Assembly (NCBI GenBank): GCA_030835305.1
Contig: JAURPJ010000017.1
Coordinates: 1 to 60,959 of the forward strand
DNA length: 60,959 bases
Reading direction: 5' to 3'
Origin: Verrucomicrobiota bacterium
GTDB taxonomy: Bacteria; Verrucomicrobiota; Verrucomicrobiia; Verrucomicrobiales; Akkermansiaceae
Made by a program: the position numbers and the translations under genes. Positions 1-9,195 of this stretch are shown one piece after another. Within the stretch, counting starts at the first letter, position 1. Every line of letters begins with the position of its first letter. The notes under the pieces are model-generated. The model ran no database searches. It was given only the letters and a program-made list of their open reading frames with translations, and was not told the DNA's origin.

Positions 1-1
1 C

Positions 2-631
2 TTCGATTGGTCGGGGACACTGGTCGATGACCTGCCTCCCACGCTTCACGCAACCAACACCGTGCTGGGTGAGCATGATGTGCCCGCCCTCAGTCGTGAG
101 GAATTCCGCCAACGTTTTAGGCTGCCGTACCCGGAGTTTTATGAAGAGTTGCTGCCGGGCGTTTCCATCGAGACCCTGGAAGATACTTTTCGAAGCTCTT
201 TCAATGAGTCCCCGGAGGGCGTGACGGTTTTGCCTCACGCGCGTGAGATGCTCGATTGGTGCCGCGACCAGAAAATCCGCTGCTTCGTTCTTTCAAGCAT
301 GGATGTGGGACTTTTTACCGAGCAGGCGCATGATTTCGGTCTGCACGGTCACTTTGAGGCAATTTATGCCGGTGTCATCGACAAGCGCCAACGCATCGGC
401 GACATCTTGAAGGCGCACGATTTATCCGTCGCAAATACCGCGTTCGTGGGAGATATGGTGCACGACGTGCACACTGCCAAGCACGGAGGAATCGCTTCGA
501 TCGCAGTGGCTACGGGATACGATCCGGTCGAGAGGCTCGCGGAAAGTGAACCGGATCACTTCTTTGATCACCTCGGCGATTTTCGTCGGTGGCTGGAGAA
601 TTCTGCAATCCAGACAAGGACACCTTTATGA
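2..631 (+). CDS. HAD-family phosphatase (5' end outside window)
   Basis: The reading frame is open from the first bases, so the start codon lies upstream and the N-terminus is missing by only a few residues. HAD motif I is visible as FDWSGTLVDD (the nucleophile Asp followed by Trp-Ser-Gly-Thr), motif II as VLSSMD, a motif III Lys in GVIDKRQ, and motif IV as FVGDMVHD. The second Asp of the usual DxD is Ser here, as in the DWNGT/DWSGT subgroup. A helical cap lies between motifs I and II, so this is a phosphoglycolate-phosphatase-like soluble hydrolase. The substrate cannot be read from sequence. Its stop codon overlaps the start of folB (ATGA), so the two are probably translationally coupled; a role in dephosphorylating a pterin precursor is possible but is inference. 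Confidence 0.85.
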   Translation, partial: FDWSGTLVDDLPPTLHATNTVLGEHDVPALSREEFRQRFRLPYPEFYEELLPGVSIETLEDTFRSSFNESPEGVTVLPHAREMLDWCRDQKIRCFVLSSMDVGLFTEQAHDFGLHGHFEAIYAGVIDKRQRIGDILKAHDLSVANTAFVGDMVHDVHTAKHGGIASIAVATGYDPVERLAESEPDHFFDHLGDFRRWLENSAIQTRTPL

Positions 632-984
632 TGGATCAGATCGTCATTCGTGGCTTGGAACTGATTACGCATATCGGGGTTCCGTCGGAGGAGAGGGCGG
701 AAAAGCAAAAGCTGCGGGTTCATCTCACGCTCGATGTCGCTCGCTTTCCGGAGCATGACAGGATTGATGGTACGGTGGACTATAAGGCGGTCGCGGATCG
801 CGTTCGTGGATTGGCGACCGCGAAAGAGCGTCAGCTCATCGAAACCCTTGCGCAGGATATTGCCGCAATGGTTTTGGGTGAGTTCGGAGTTTGCAAGATC
901 CGTGTCGAAATTGAAAAGTTCATTTTGCCGGAGACCGATTGGGTTGGCGTGATCATCGAGCGATCTTCTTCAAAGATAAATTGA
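628..984 (+). CDS. folB: dihydroneopterin aldolase FolB
   Basis: This 118-residue protein has the normal length of FolB, which converts 7,8-dihydroneopterin to 6-hydroxymethyl-dihydropterin and glycolaldehyde in folate synthesis. Family features are the start IVIRGLELITHIGVPSEER, the central DGTVDYKAVADRV segment and the C-terminal VEIEKFILPETDWVGVIIER, a typical T-fold. The ATG at 628 overlaps the stop of the HAD gene by four bases and has AAGGA about eight bases upstream. An upstream in-frame ATG at 589 would overlap the HAD gene more deeply and is less likely. No other folate genes are in the window. Confidence 0.9.
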   Translation: MMDQIVIRGLELITHIGVPSEERAEKQKLRVHLTLDVARFPEHDRIDGTVDYKAVADRVRGLATAKERQLIETLAQDIAAMVLGEFGVCKIRVEIEKFILPETDWVGVIIERSSSKIN

Positions 985-1054
985 ACGTGCGGTTCTTTTA
1001 CCTGTCCCTATGGGTGTGTCAGAAGGATTCTCACCGGCGATTCTAAAAAACTTT

Positions 1055-1654
1055 ATGTCTTCCGAGTCTGCGAATGAATCCTCTGCCGATGCGGATCGTG
1101 GCCTCGTGGCCAGGGCGCAGCAGGGGGATACTGCGGCCTTTGATCAGCTGGTCGTCAAATACAGCCCGCGCCTCTACGGCATGATCTACCATATGACCTC
1201 CAACAAGGAGGATGCGAACGATCTCATGCAGGATGTTTTTGCGAAGGCCTTCCGGTCACTGAGCCGCTTTCGGGGGAAATCGTCATTCTACACATGGATT
1301 TATGCGATCGGGACAAATATGACGCTGAACTTCCTTAAAAAGCGCAAACGGAGGGCCGCGTGGAGCCTCGATGAGCTGGATTCGGGAATTCAGAATGACG
1401 ACGCCATGGTGGATATCGCCCATTTCGCAAATCCCCGTCACCAAAGCGATGTGAACGAACTTCAAAAAAGATTGAACGAAGCGATGCAGTCGCTGTCTGA
1501 TGACCATAGAGCGGTCGTCACGATGTTCGATATTCAGGGAATTCCCCACGCTGAGATCAGTAAAATTCTCAAAGTGTCGGAAGGAACCGTCCGTTCGAGA
1601 CTCTTCTACGCGCACCAGCAATTGCAGGGATATTTGGAGGAGTTCATCAAATAG
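1055..1654 (+). CDS. ECF-type RNA polymerase sigma factor
   Basis: Sigma-70 family protein of ECF size (about 199 aa from ATG 1055; ATG 1010 is an alternative giving 214 aa, and neither has a clear ribosome-binding site). Region 2 is intact: a hydrophobic helix with DANDLMQDVFAKAFRSL followed by the FRGKSSFYTWIYAI promoter-melting segment. Region 4 carries a complete helix-turn-helix (HAEISKILKVSEGTVRSR). The next gene begins 10 bases after the stop and encodes a small single-pass membrane protein, so the pair looks like a sigma/anti-sigma unit controlling an extracytoplasmic response. Targets are unknown. Confidence 0.9.
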   Translation: MSSESANESSADADRGLVARAQQGDTAAFDQLVVKYSPRLYGMIYHMTSNKEDANDLMQDVFAKAFRSLSRFRGKSSFYTWIYAIGTNMTLNFLKKRKRRAAWSLDELDSGIQNDDAMVDIAHFANPRHQSDVNELQKRLNEAMQSLSDDHRAVVTMFDIQGIPHAEISKILKVSEGTVRSRLFYAHQQLQGYLEEFIK

Positions 1655-1663
1655 AAATCATTC

Positions 1664-2032
1664 ATGAGCGAGCAAGAAACACAGGTCCAAAAACTCATCC
1701 GCCTAAAGCGGTTCGAGCAACCGAGGGACGGATACTTCGAAGATTTTCTCAAGGAGTTTCAAAGTCGTCGCGATGGAGAAGTCGCGTCCAGGCCTTCGAC
1801 TTTTTCTGCCGCTTCCCGCGTGTCCGACTTGTTGCGTGGGATGACCTCCGGCAAGTGGGTGTTTGGAGCTGGTGTGGCTTATGCGGCTTTGTTGGTGATA
1901 GTGTTGAGTTGGCCAGAGGGGCCCGAGGCCCGGCCTGATGCCTCAAGACAACCGATTATTTTTGAGCCAAAGCAGCCGATTAAGAAGCCGGTCAACCCTC
2001 CAAAAACCCCGGTTCCAAACCCCGGTCCTTGA
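1664..2032 (+). CDS. small single-pass membrane protein, probable anti-sigma partner
   Basis: A 122-residue protein with no recognised domain. It has a charged cytoplasmic-type N-terminus, one transmembrane segment near residues 65-85 (VFGAGVAYAALLVIVLSW) and a proline-rich periplasmic tail (PIKKPVNPPKTPVPNPGP). Position directly behind an ECF sigma gene and this topology suggest an anti-sigma factor, but no zinc-finger HxxxCxxC motif is visible. The N-terminal segment with RFEQPRDGYFEDFLKEF resembles short segments often seen in verrucomicrobial sigma-linked membrane proteins. The function is inference from context. Confidence 0.7.
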   Translation: MSEQETQVQKLIRLKRFEQPRDGYFEDFLKEFQSRRDGEVASRPSTFSAASRVSDLLRGMTSGKWVFGAGVAYAALLVIVLSWPEGPEARPDASRQPIIFEPKQPIKKPVNPPKTPVPNPGP

Positions 2033-2087
2033 TTTCGGCGATTGGGTGACTTGATCTCCCTGCCATCAGCGTGTCAGGATCTCTTGT

Positions 2088-2507
2088 ATGCCGAGTCATG
2101 CTGCCAGCCTGTCCGTCCGCTCTTCTGGAAAAGGAACTTACGAGATCACCCGCCAGGTTGAGGACATCGTTGCTGAATCGAGAATTACGACGGGAACAGC
2201 AACCGTCTTTGTCCAGCACACCAGCGCAAGTTTGGTCATCATGGAGAATGCCGATCCGAGTGCGCGGACCGACCTGCATTCCTTTTTCGATCATCTTGTT
2301 CCCGAGGATACTCCATACTTCGTGCACACTTACGAGGGGCCGGATGACATGCCCTCTCATATTCGCATGGCTCTCACCCGGACCAGTGAAGTGATCCCGG
2401 TGGTGAATGGGCAAATGACACTAGGCACCTGGCAGGGACTCTTTCTTTTTGAGCACCGGAACCAACCATACTCGCGTCGTATCGTGATCATAGTCCAGGG
2501 GGATTAG
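2088..2507 (+). CDS. yjbQ: YjbQ/UPF0047 family protein
   Basis: A 139-residue protein matching the YjbQ family in length and motifs: the N-terminal SGKGTYEITRQVEDIV, the core VFVQHTSASLVIMENADPS, HSFFDHLVPEDTPYFVH, DDMPSHIRMAL and the C-terminal LGTWQGLFLFEHR. The conserved His and Glu residues thought to bind metal are all present. Members of this family have weak thiamine-phosphate synthase activity; the physiological role is still unclear. Its TAG stop codon sits in the loop of a perfect inverted repeat. No thiamine genes are near. Confidence 0.88.
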   Translation: MPSHAASLSVRSSGKGTYEITRQVEDIVAESRITTGTATVFVQHTSASLVIMENADPSARTDLHSFFDHLVPEDTPYFVHTYEGPDDMPSHIRMALTRTSEVIPVVNGQMTLGTWQGLFLFEHRNQPYSRRIVIIVQGD

Positions 2508-2514
2508 ATCCCCC
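2498..2514. terminator. perfect hairpin with the yjbQ stop codon in its loop
   Basis: GGGGGAT, then TAG, then ATCCCCC: a 7-bp perfect stem with a 3-base loop. The loop is exactly the stop codon of yjbQ. There is no following T-run, so a classical intrinsic terminator is doubtful. It may instead protect the 3' end of the mRNA or slow ribosomes at termination. Confidence 0.45.
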
Positions 2515-2584
2515 ATCACGGGTAGGCTCCGGATGTATTCGGAGGGATACGATTGCTACCGGGTCAGGTAATGTCTAACAAGAG

Positions 2585-3607
2585 ATGAAGACGAGTTTTC
2601 AGAAACAGCTCGCCAGCGGACTTTTAGCTTTGGCAATCTCGTGGCTTGGTCTAAGGGCAGAGTCGATTTTGATTCCCAACGCGGGTTTCGAGGAAAGGGA
2701 AACTTTTGACCCATTCGCCGAGTCGACCGACAAGTATCCCCAGTGGGGTAGGGAATTTTGGAGGCACTTTGATATTTCTGCAAACGGAGGCCCCCTTAGG
2801 ATTTGGAACCCCGGAGCTCCGGGCCGGGACGAAACCGCGCAAGGCGCTCTTGATGTTGGCTTCGGAGGGACGGCTCCGGAAGGGAAGTATGTTATGCTGG
2901 TCAGGAGTCGGGAGAACGATCCTCTCAGGGAGTTTGAAGCGGTCAGCCAGATTTTGACCGAGACTTTTGATTCTTCAAAATCGTACACTCTCACCTGCAA
3001 GGTCGGGCGCCTTCCCGGGCCCGATTCAGGTGGAAGTTCCAACTACAATCCGGATTGGTATGGATACCGGGTTCAGTTTGTTGTGGGTGGGATAAACATC
3101 GATGGTGCCACTTTTGCCGGTCAGGTTTCAGGAGGTACTGTTCTCGCTGAGGATGATAATGCTCTTGAGGTCCCAGTGAACGAATTTGTCACCTCAACCG
3201 TGGTCTACAATTCAGATCCGGCGGACAGTGTGCATGATGGTGAGCTGATTCAGGTTCGACTCTGCGCTCTCGAGACGCCTGATAATCCTGAGGATGATTC
3301 GCTTGCCGGTTGGGTCGCTTTTGATGATGTGACTCTCCAGACCGGCGCTTTTCCTGGTTTCGTGCCTTCCTTTGCTATCAAGGAAATCGAGTATTCGATC
3401 GAAGATAATTCGGTTACCCTGACGTGGGACTCGAGGGAGGGGCAGATTTACTCCGTGGTTTACTCCGACGACCTTGTCAGCTGGGAGGGGGATCTTGATG
3501 ACTCCGTGGCGGCGGACCCAGGTGAATCGACGACCAGAACCTTTGATATCGGAGGGCTCGTGGGCCCCGAAGGAAAGATCTATTTTCGCATCGAGAGAAA
3601 CCAGTAG
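2585..3607 (+). CDS. secreted beta-sandwich protein with the shared C-terminal module
   Basis: A 340-residue protein with a signal peptide (residues 1-26, hydrophobic LLALAISWLGLRA). The next part begins ILIPNAGFEE and continues for about 220 residues as a carbohydrate-binding-like jelly roll (PNAGFEE, then a closing AFDDVTLQ strand, as in CBM4/9-like folds). The last 75 residues are the module shared by many proteins in this window: VTLTWDSREGQIYSVVYSDD, then LVSWEG, ending YFRIERNQ. No catalytic residues are recognised. It is probably an exported glycan-binding or surface protein. It stands alone, with no co-oriented neighbour within 80 bases upstream. Confidence 0.75.
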   Translation: MKTSFQKQLASGLLALAISWLGLRAESILIPNAGFEERETFDPFAESTDKYPQWGREFWRHFDISANGGPLRIWNPGAPGRDETAQGALDVGFGGTAPEGKYVMLVRSRENDPLREFEAVSQILTETFDSSKSYTLTCKVGRLPGPDSGGSSNYNPDWYGYRVQFVVGGINIDGATFAGQVSGGTVLAEDDNALEVPVNEFVTSTVVYNSDPADSVHDGELIQVRLCALETPDNPEDDSLAGWVAFDDVTLQTGAFPGFVPSFAIKEIEYSIEDNSVTLTWDSREGQIYSVVYSDDLVSWEGDLDDSVAADPGESTTRTFDIGGLVGPEGKIYFRIERNQ

Positions 3608-3834
3608 ATCATGTCGCCGATAATGGTCCTGACTTTACTTTGACGATTTCCCTGAAAAACCAGTTGTTCATCGGTCGCTCTCTGCGGCTGCAGCTCCGGG
3701 ATTCCGCGTATGCTTTCGAGGGGGTGATCGATCTGGGCAATGAACTCGCATTGGCTGGTCGCGGAGAAAATCCCGCAGCGAACACGTAGGGTTTATGGAC
3801 CTTTCCCGCATGTGGCAGGCACGCCGGTAGTTGA
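3608..3834 (+). other. intergenic; short open tail, possible gene remnant
   Basis: Between 3601 and the TAG at 3787-3789 the plus strand has an open frame in a different phase from the preceding gene. It reads like coding sequence (FTLTISLKNQLFIGRSLRLQ, then AFEGVIDLGNELALAGRGE) but has no start codon. It may be the last 60 codons of a lost gene. I do not recognise the family. Nothing else is seen up to the AsnB fragment. Confidence 0.25.
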
Positions 3835-4032
3835 TCAGGCCCCGATGTTAAACAGATTGTTCCAAAGCTGGAAGGTCATGAGCATCCAGAGACGAAGGCC
3901 GTAGCGGCCCGAGCCTTCGTCGGTTCTGTAAGCGAGAAGTTGTTTCACGCGTCGGTAATCGAGAATGCCCTCCCGTTTCAGTCGCCGGGGAGAGAGCATT
4001 TCGCGAATCTGTCCCCGCATTTCTTTTTGCAT
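3835..4032 (-). pseudogene. C-terminal fragment of an asparagine synthetase (AsnB-type)
   Basis: The 65 codons match the extreme C-terminus of glutamine-dependent asparagine synthetases: LSPRRLKREGILDYRRVKQL, then GRYGLRLWMLMTFQLWNNLF. In the family this follows some 550 residues of amidotransferase and synthetase domains, none of which is present. Upstream in the same frame, directly before the ATG, is a stop codon ending an unrelated cupin-like fragment. This is therefore an orphan 3' end left by deletion or recombination rather than a small gene. Confidence 0.7.
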
Positions 4033-4434
4033 TCAAAAGTGAACCGGGATCCGTATTCCGCTTTTGGGCTGGTGAAGAACCGAGTCGGTGCAGCCATCAA
4101 TGTAGCGGAGGCGCCCCTCTTTTTCGATTGGTCCACCGAGGTTGAAAAATCTGTAAAAACTTTTCCGGGTGACGGCGATTCCGGCCCCACCCGAGATCTC
4201 GCACGATCCGGGAATCGCGGCATACATTCCGGCTGGCAGCGGGAACTCCAGATCCAGGAAGCGAAGAGTGGCCTGTCTTTCGGTCACGAAAAGAAAGTGG
4301 GTAACGTCATCAAAAAAGTCGAGGCCGTTTCCAGACCAACGATCGAGTGATGATGGATGGCAGTCCGGTCCGACTTCCTCCCAAGAAGCTCCTTCGGTTT
4401 CAGTGACCGTGACGAAGTGTTTTTGGTCACCTGA
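4033..4434 (-). pseudogene. 5' and 3' truncated cupin-like gene remnant
   Basis: An open frame without a good start codon encodes FRFLDLEFPLPAGM-like sequence (seen as LDLEFPLPAGMYAAIPGSCE), then ISGGAGIAVTRKSFYRFF and GGPIEKEGRLRYIDGCTDSV. I recall the GRLRYIDGC(T/S)DS signature from cupin-type proteins in which a LGDPCLNLLHFPPG segment and a metal-binding cupin follow. Here the frame stops soon after the signature and the AsnB tail begins immediately, so the cupin core is gone. The assignment is from memory of the signature and needs a search. Together with the AsnB piece it forms a join of two broken genes. Confidence 0.5.
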
Positions 4435-4482
4435 TCATTTGGCCAAGATGTGAAGCGGCTGGTAAGCGGTTCGGCTTGTTTT

Positions 4483-7400
4483 CTAGCGCACCATGCGGAC
4501 GCGCAGGAATTTCTTGGTGTCTTGCGTGACCGGACTGGAAAGCTGTCGCGTGACCTTCTTCGTCTGGGTGACCGGATCAATCTCTTCTCTTACCAGAATT
4601 GGTGCGGGAATGGTTGCCCAATTTTCGAGATCGGAAGATTCCTGAACTTCAAAGAGAACGTCGGTGACGTTGAGCCCCTGTTGATACGTGATCGAAAGGA
4701 AACCATCCGGTTCGATCGTGACGAGACCTTGGGTGATGACGGGGGCGGCATTGGCATTGTTAGGGCTGTTACCGGTGGCATACTCGGCGAATGCAGTGAG
4801 GCCATCGTTGTCGGAGTCGCTCATGTCATCAGTGATCCCGTTGGCAATTTTCCAGTCGTCATAACCGGTGGTGAGAGCGGTGTCGGCCATGCCGGGTGCC
4901 CCTCCGATGGAGGCGTGCGCGGACCATGAAGAGCCCTGGGCCTGGACGTTGCCAGTGAAGATCATGGAATAGCCATCTCCGTCCGCCTGGATCGGCCAGG
5001 GAGGTTGATCGTTGTAAGTGAGGTTGATGAATTCGATTGAGCCTGTCTTGCGAACGATCAGCTGTTCGCCATCATTACTGAGTCTGCCGCCAAATTCACC
5101 GGCGATAAAACCTTCGGAAAGGTCTCCGTAACGGGCGGTGAAAGCTTCGAGATCTTTGACAAGAACAACCCGTGCGCCTGCTTCCAGAATAGTGTTTTCT
5201 GCAAAGAAAAAGCTGATGCCTTCGTCAAAGTAGACTCCGCTGAGGTCGATGGGTTGAGTAGAGATGTTGAGAAGCTCGATGAACTCAAAGTCATCCCGGT
5301 CGGAAGAGATTGCGAGCTCTTCCGCCGAGGAGGGATTGGCGGGCCGGTAGTGGATTTCCGAAATAACAAGATTGGTCGCAGCGGCGGGCACGGTATCGAG
5401 ACTAAAGAAAGTGGCGGTCACGGGACTCCATTCGTTTGAGTTGCTATCGAAGCTCCTTGCTTTGAATTCGGTTGGCCCGTTGATCATAATGGGCGCTGTG
5501 ATATTATTGCCATTAGTGAGATCAATTTCACCTCGTAATGTGAGGTCAAAACGTATGTCGGAACTTCCAGCCGACGCATTGTGAATTTCCACGGCGATGG
5601 TATTCTCACCGTCGAAAAATCGAGATGAAGAAACCTTGTAGTCGAAGAAAGTGTTTTCGTCGGGAGTGCTACTTGTCGCGAAGGTGTCAAAGCTGGGATT
5701 TACGGGAAGATTGGTGCGGGCGACTTCCACGCCATTGACATAAACGATCGCCCCATCGTCGTAGCGGAGGCCGATGACGAAGTTGGAAAAATCCGCAGGG
5801 TCTTTAATCATGACCTTCTTGCGAAAATACGTGGTGGCATTCTTTTGAGTGCCACCGGTGTCAGGGTCGGTGTCGATGAAGCCGACGGTCGTTTTAATAT
5901 CAATCGTTTCTCCATAGGCAAATTGTGAAGGACCGCTTGCCCAGTTACTGTCATCGTAGGCGGCGCCTTTCCAGGCTGTTCCCTGGTCGCTTCCATCGTC
6001 GAGATATTTCCAGACGTCACCGGAGGCGACAAAGTCTTCAGGCTTGCGAACATCGTTGGAAAATGTCGCATTGATGGCTGTGGGGCTGATGCCCCCCCCG
6101 GGGAGACGGGGATCGGAACCATCGATGGTGTAGTAAATGGCCGTGGTGTTGGTGGCCATGGTGATGCCACCTCCAGCAGGGATTGAGCCCCCGAACTGGG
6201 AGAGCGCGGGAGCGAGAATATCCGGATACATGCCGGCTTGCCGGAGCCTTTGGATCATGCTGGTAGTGCGCTGTGGTAAGCCAGTGTCAAGCCAACGATT
6301 GACATAGGATTCCCATGAAGCAACCGTTTGATAATTCCATCTTCGGGCTTCGGCTGCGAAACCGGAGCGCATCTCCTCGTAGCGTTTGCGCAGTCGCTCA
6401 ACGCTCGCTTTGGTGGTTAGGGCACCGTCGTTGAAGAAGTGTTTGTGAATTCGATCTGCCAGCAGCATGTTATAGTCCGGGTTGCTGCCGGTGCGCAGTT
6501 CAGTCATCGCCCTGAGTGGCCCATTGTGGGTGACGGCGTGGTCGTGATTCCAGCCTCCGTTGGGCATGAAGCCATCGGGATCCCTCATCATGAATTTGAA
6601 TGGTACGCCTTGGGATCTTGAGCCAAAGGCACGGAACTCGCTCTCACACTCTCCACTTGTCCAGAGCAACATGAAATCGATGACGTTTGCGATATCGATG
6701 TGTGCAGCCGCATTGACAAACGGGTCTGGTCCATTCAACAGGTTTCGCGTCTCGGTCCAGAACTCCGCGTTGCCATCGTATGGAGTTCCGTTCTGGAATT
6801 CACTGCCGGAGTTGTTGGCGCTGATGGCATCGTAGTCCTCTTTTTTGCCACCGAAGTAACTTGACGCCATGTCGGCATTCCAGCGTTCACGCAAGTGGTA
6901 TTGTCCCCAGTATCGTCCGTTCAGATAGACATGGACGAAACGTCCGTGTGGCGCAATTTGGCCCATATCGAGCATCGAGTCGTCGGCAAAGCGTGGGCCC
7001 ATGTAGGCGCCGCGATTCGTCATGTCATGTGAGCCGCTACGTAGATTGATGGCGTCAAACTCGTCAACCGGCGGGAAATTTTTATATTCGAATCCGTCAA
7101 AGATCGGGTGTTTGAGCTTGGCCGTGCCGTATTCTTTTCGGAAGTAGAGTCGAAAACTCTTCTTGGTGAAGTTGGTGAAGCCTCCGCCGAAGTTGGCTAG
7201 TCCAGCGTCTTCCTGGAACCCGGGGGTTCCGTCCGGGTAGATCATCTCGATCGAACTCTTGTGCTCGATATAGTCGTTGTTGCTGTCCTGGAGAAAGGGG
7301 GTTCGGGGTATGTATTCAGAGATGAAGCTCGCTTTATCAATAATTTCCCGTTGGGTTTCCGGAGACATCGCAGCGGTGTCCGGAAACGGCGCTTGGTTTA

Positions 7401-9051
7401 GCAGGTTATGCAGGTCGGTCTTTTCCTGCCCGTCCACCAGCTGGTCCTCGGATTTATCGATTACGGTCCGGTATTCAAATCGATTCGATTCCCGGCTCCT
7501 GCGGATGTGGACATCGATAATTCGCACATGGAGTTCGCCACTGACTAGGGCCACGACCACCTGGGAACGTTCCGGCCGCTCGACGCTCTGAGAGGGAAGT
7601 TCGTTTGTCGAGGCCACTGACATGAGGCGAAGGTCGTAATTGGCCTGGGTGACCAGCGAGATGGTGGGTACGGCGGTCAAGGCCTCGGAAAATTGGTCGC
7701 CGTATACGTCATCCGGGAAGATATAGCTATGGGTGTCAATGTTTGTCGACTGGAAGCCGGGCTTGAAGGCAAGAGCACGGACAACAGTCGTGCCCGTGAT
7801 TGAAATAGGACCCGTGTAAAGTTGGCCGGAGGTTTCGCTTGGTGGAGATCCGTCGGTGGTGAAGCGAATGCTGGCACCTTCCGTCTCCGTTGAGATTTCG
7901 AGATCAAATTCGGTGTCATAGACGCCACGGTCAACGCTGAAGCGGGTGTCTCCGACGAGCCCTTCATAGCGGATGCCGTTGACGGCTCCCGGAGTTGGAG
8001 TGGCGAAAAATCCTGACGTCAGATTGTTGGGATTTTTGAAGATGCCGGTCAGCTCGGGCACCATGATGAGGTCCGAACTTCCGGTGCTGCTGTTGAGCCC
8101 CTGGATCGCCAAGATGTTGGTTCCTGTCATCAGACCGCCTTGCTCGACAGGATAATTGAAGAAGGTGGTGGCGTTGTCTTCATTGCGACCGCCATCGGTG
8201 GACCTGGAGTTCCATGCCGGAGTTGCGGGGGCGGACTCCTTGTGAAACTCCGTGCCATTCAAATGGGCCACGAATCCGTCCTCCCATTTCAGGCGTAGAT
8301 TGATGTTACTGATCCCGGTGGGGTCTGCCACTTCGAAGGGAATGCGAATATAGACTGTGGCATTTTGGGAGCGCATCTCCGCGCCGGAATCGCCGCCGTC
8401 GCCAATCAGGGGTTCATAACGCCCTCCGGGAGAATCAAATCCGATTCCGGTTGCTCCGCTGTTCCAGGCCGAGTCGTCGAAGTCAGTGGTCGTCCAGTCG
8501 GTTACCGGTCCGGTGGGGACGAGCCATTTTGCCGGGGTTCCGGCGGAGAAAAAAGTAACGGGAGTTTCTGCATCGATGCCGACTCCGAAGGCGATGTCTT
8601 TGGCTTGTGCGGGGTAGTCACCGAATTCGCTCGCGATCGTGGTGCCATCGGGCTTCACCAGGGCAAGATACCCGCCGGCCTCGCTCTGCAGGCGGAAGTT
8701 CGTGTGAAGCTCGCTTGCCGCGTTCGCCCGGTCTTTGCCCGAAGCAAAAACCACCAAATACCCGCCACTCGTCATTTCAATGGCTGGTAGTTGCCATTTA
8801 GTGAGAATGGTCGGATCGTCGGTCAAATACCAGCCGCCGAGGTCTCCTGCGACCCCCGAGGTGTTCCAGATTTCGATCCAATCTTCACGGTCGTTGTCTT
8901 CGTCAACAATGCCGTCGTCGTTGTCTGCGAGGAATTCACTGATGACCGCATCAGTGAGAGTGTCAGCGCTGGCGACTTGTCCCCCGAAGATGAATAGGAC
9001 TAGCGCGGTGACTGTATAGTAGAGGGACGGAAGCGGAGGTTTTGCGATCAT
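4483..9051 (-). CDS. giant secreted lamin-tail/CotH protein 1
   Basis: A 1522-residue exported protein (signal peptide about 1-29, ending QVASA). In order: lamin-tail domain at about 32-150 (AVISEFLADNDDGIVDED, EDWIEIWN), a jelly-roll domain at about 160-345 (YIRIPFEVADPTG, FVAHLNGTEFH), a chitobiase-like Ig fold at about 370-440 (IRFTTDGSPPSETSG), a CotH-like region at about 455-930 (KKSFRLYFRKEYG, VYLNGRYWGQYHLRERWNAD), a second chitobiase-like fold interrupted by a second jelly roll at about 985-1200, a second lamin-tail domain at about 1225-1375, a DSDNDGLTAFAEYATG Ca-binding linker and the shared C-terminal module ending FLRVRMVR. The usual CotH catalytic WDxD is not obvious; DPDG and WNHDH occur nearby. 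Function may be surface binding or extracellular phosphorylation (inference). It is monocistronic. Confidence 0.85.
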   Translation of the reverse strand: MIAKPPLPSLYYTVTALVLFIFGGQVASADTLTDAVISEFLADNDDGIVDEDNDREDWIEIWNTSGVAGDLGGWYLTDDPTILTKWQLPAIEMTSGGYLVVFASGKDRANAASELHTNFRLQSEAGGYLALVKPDGTTIASEFGDYPAQAKDIAFGVGIDAETPVTFFSAGTPAKWLVPTGPVTDWTTTDFDDSAWNSGATGIGFDSPGGRYEPLIGDGGDSGAEMRSQNATVYIRIPFEVADPTGISNINLRLKWEDGFVAHLNGTEFHKESAPATPAWNSRSTDGGRNEDNATTFFNYPVEQGGLMTGTNILAIQGLNSSTGSSDLIMVPELTGIFKNPNNLTSGFFATPTPGAVNGIRYEGLVGDTRFSVDRGVYDTEFDLEISTETEGASIRFTTDGSPPSETSGQLYTGPISITGTTVVRALAFKPGFQSTNIDTHSYIFPDDVYGDQFSEALTAVPTISLVTQANYDLRLMSVASTNELPSQSVERPERSQVVVALVSGELHVRIIDVHIRRSRESNRFEYRTVIDKSEDQLVDGQEKTDLHNLLNQAPFPDTAAMSPETQREIIDKASFISEYIPRTPFLQDSNNDYIEHKSSIEMIYPDGTPGFQEDAGLANFGGGFTNFTKKSFRLYFRKEYGTAKLKHPIFDGFEYKNFPPVDEFDAINLRSGSHDMTNRGAYMGPRFADDSMLDMGQIAPHGRFVHVYLNGRYWGQYHLRERWNADMASSYFGGKKEDYDAISANNSGSEFQNGTPYDGNAEFWTETRNLLNGPDPFVNAAAHIDIANVIDFMLLWTSGECESEFRAFGSRSQGVPFKFMMRDPDGFMPNGGWNHDHAVTHNGPLRAMTELRTGSNPDYNMLLADRIHKHFFNDGALTTKASVERLRKRYEEMRSGFAAEARRWNYQTVASWESYVNRWLDTGLPQRTTSMIQRLRQAGMYPDILAPALSQFGGSIPAGGGITMATNTTAIYYTIDGSDPRLPGGGISPTAINATFSNDVRKPEDFVASGDVWKYLDDGSDQGTAWKGAAYDDSNWASGPSQFAYGETIDIKTTVGFIDTDPDTGGTQKNATTYFRKKVMIKDPADFSNFVIGLRYDDGAIVYVNGVEVARTNLPVNPSFDTFATSSTPDENTFFDYKVSSSRFFDGENTIAVEIHNASAGSSDIRFDLTLRGEIDLTNGNNITAPIMINGPTEFKARSFDSNSNEWSPVTATFFSLDTVPAAATNLVISEIHYRPANPSSAEELAISSDRDDFEFIELLNISTQPIDLSGVYFDEGISFFFAENTILEAGARVVLVKDLEAFTARYGDLSEGFIAGEFGGRLSNDGEQLIVRKTGSIEFINLTYNDQPPWPIQADGDGYSMIFTGNVQAQGSSWSAHASIGGAPGMADTALTTGYDDWKIANGITDDMSDSDNDGLTAFAEYATGNSPNNANAAPVITQGLVTIEPDGFLSITYQQGLNVTDVLFEVQESSDLENWATIPAPILVREEIDPVTQTKKVTRQLSSPVTQDTKKFLRVRMVR

Positions 9052-9195
9052 GGTGTGCCTCGGAAGGAGCTGAGTGCATCGTTACTAGCGGGTTAGGGCT
9101 GGCAAGGCAATGAAGGAGTGCGGAAACGGTTCAATTCAGTCGGCAGGCAGAATTTGCATGGACAACCCGCCGGGCCGGCGGCAGCTTGACTTGGT

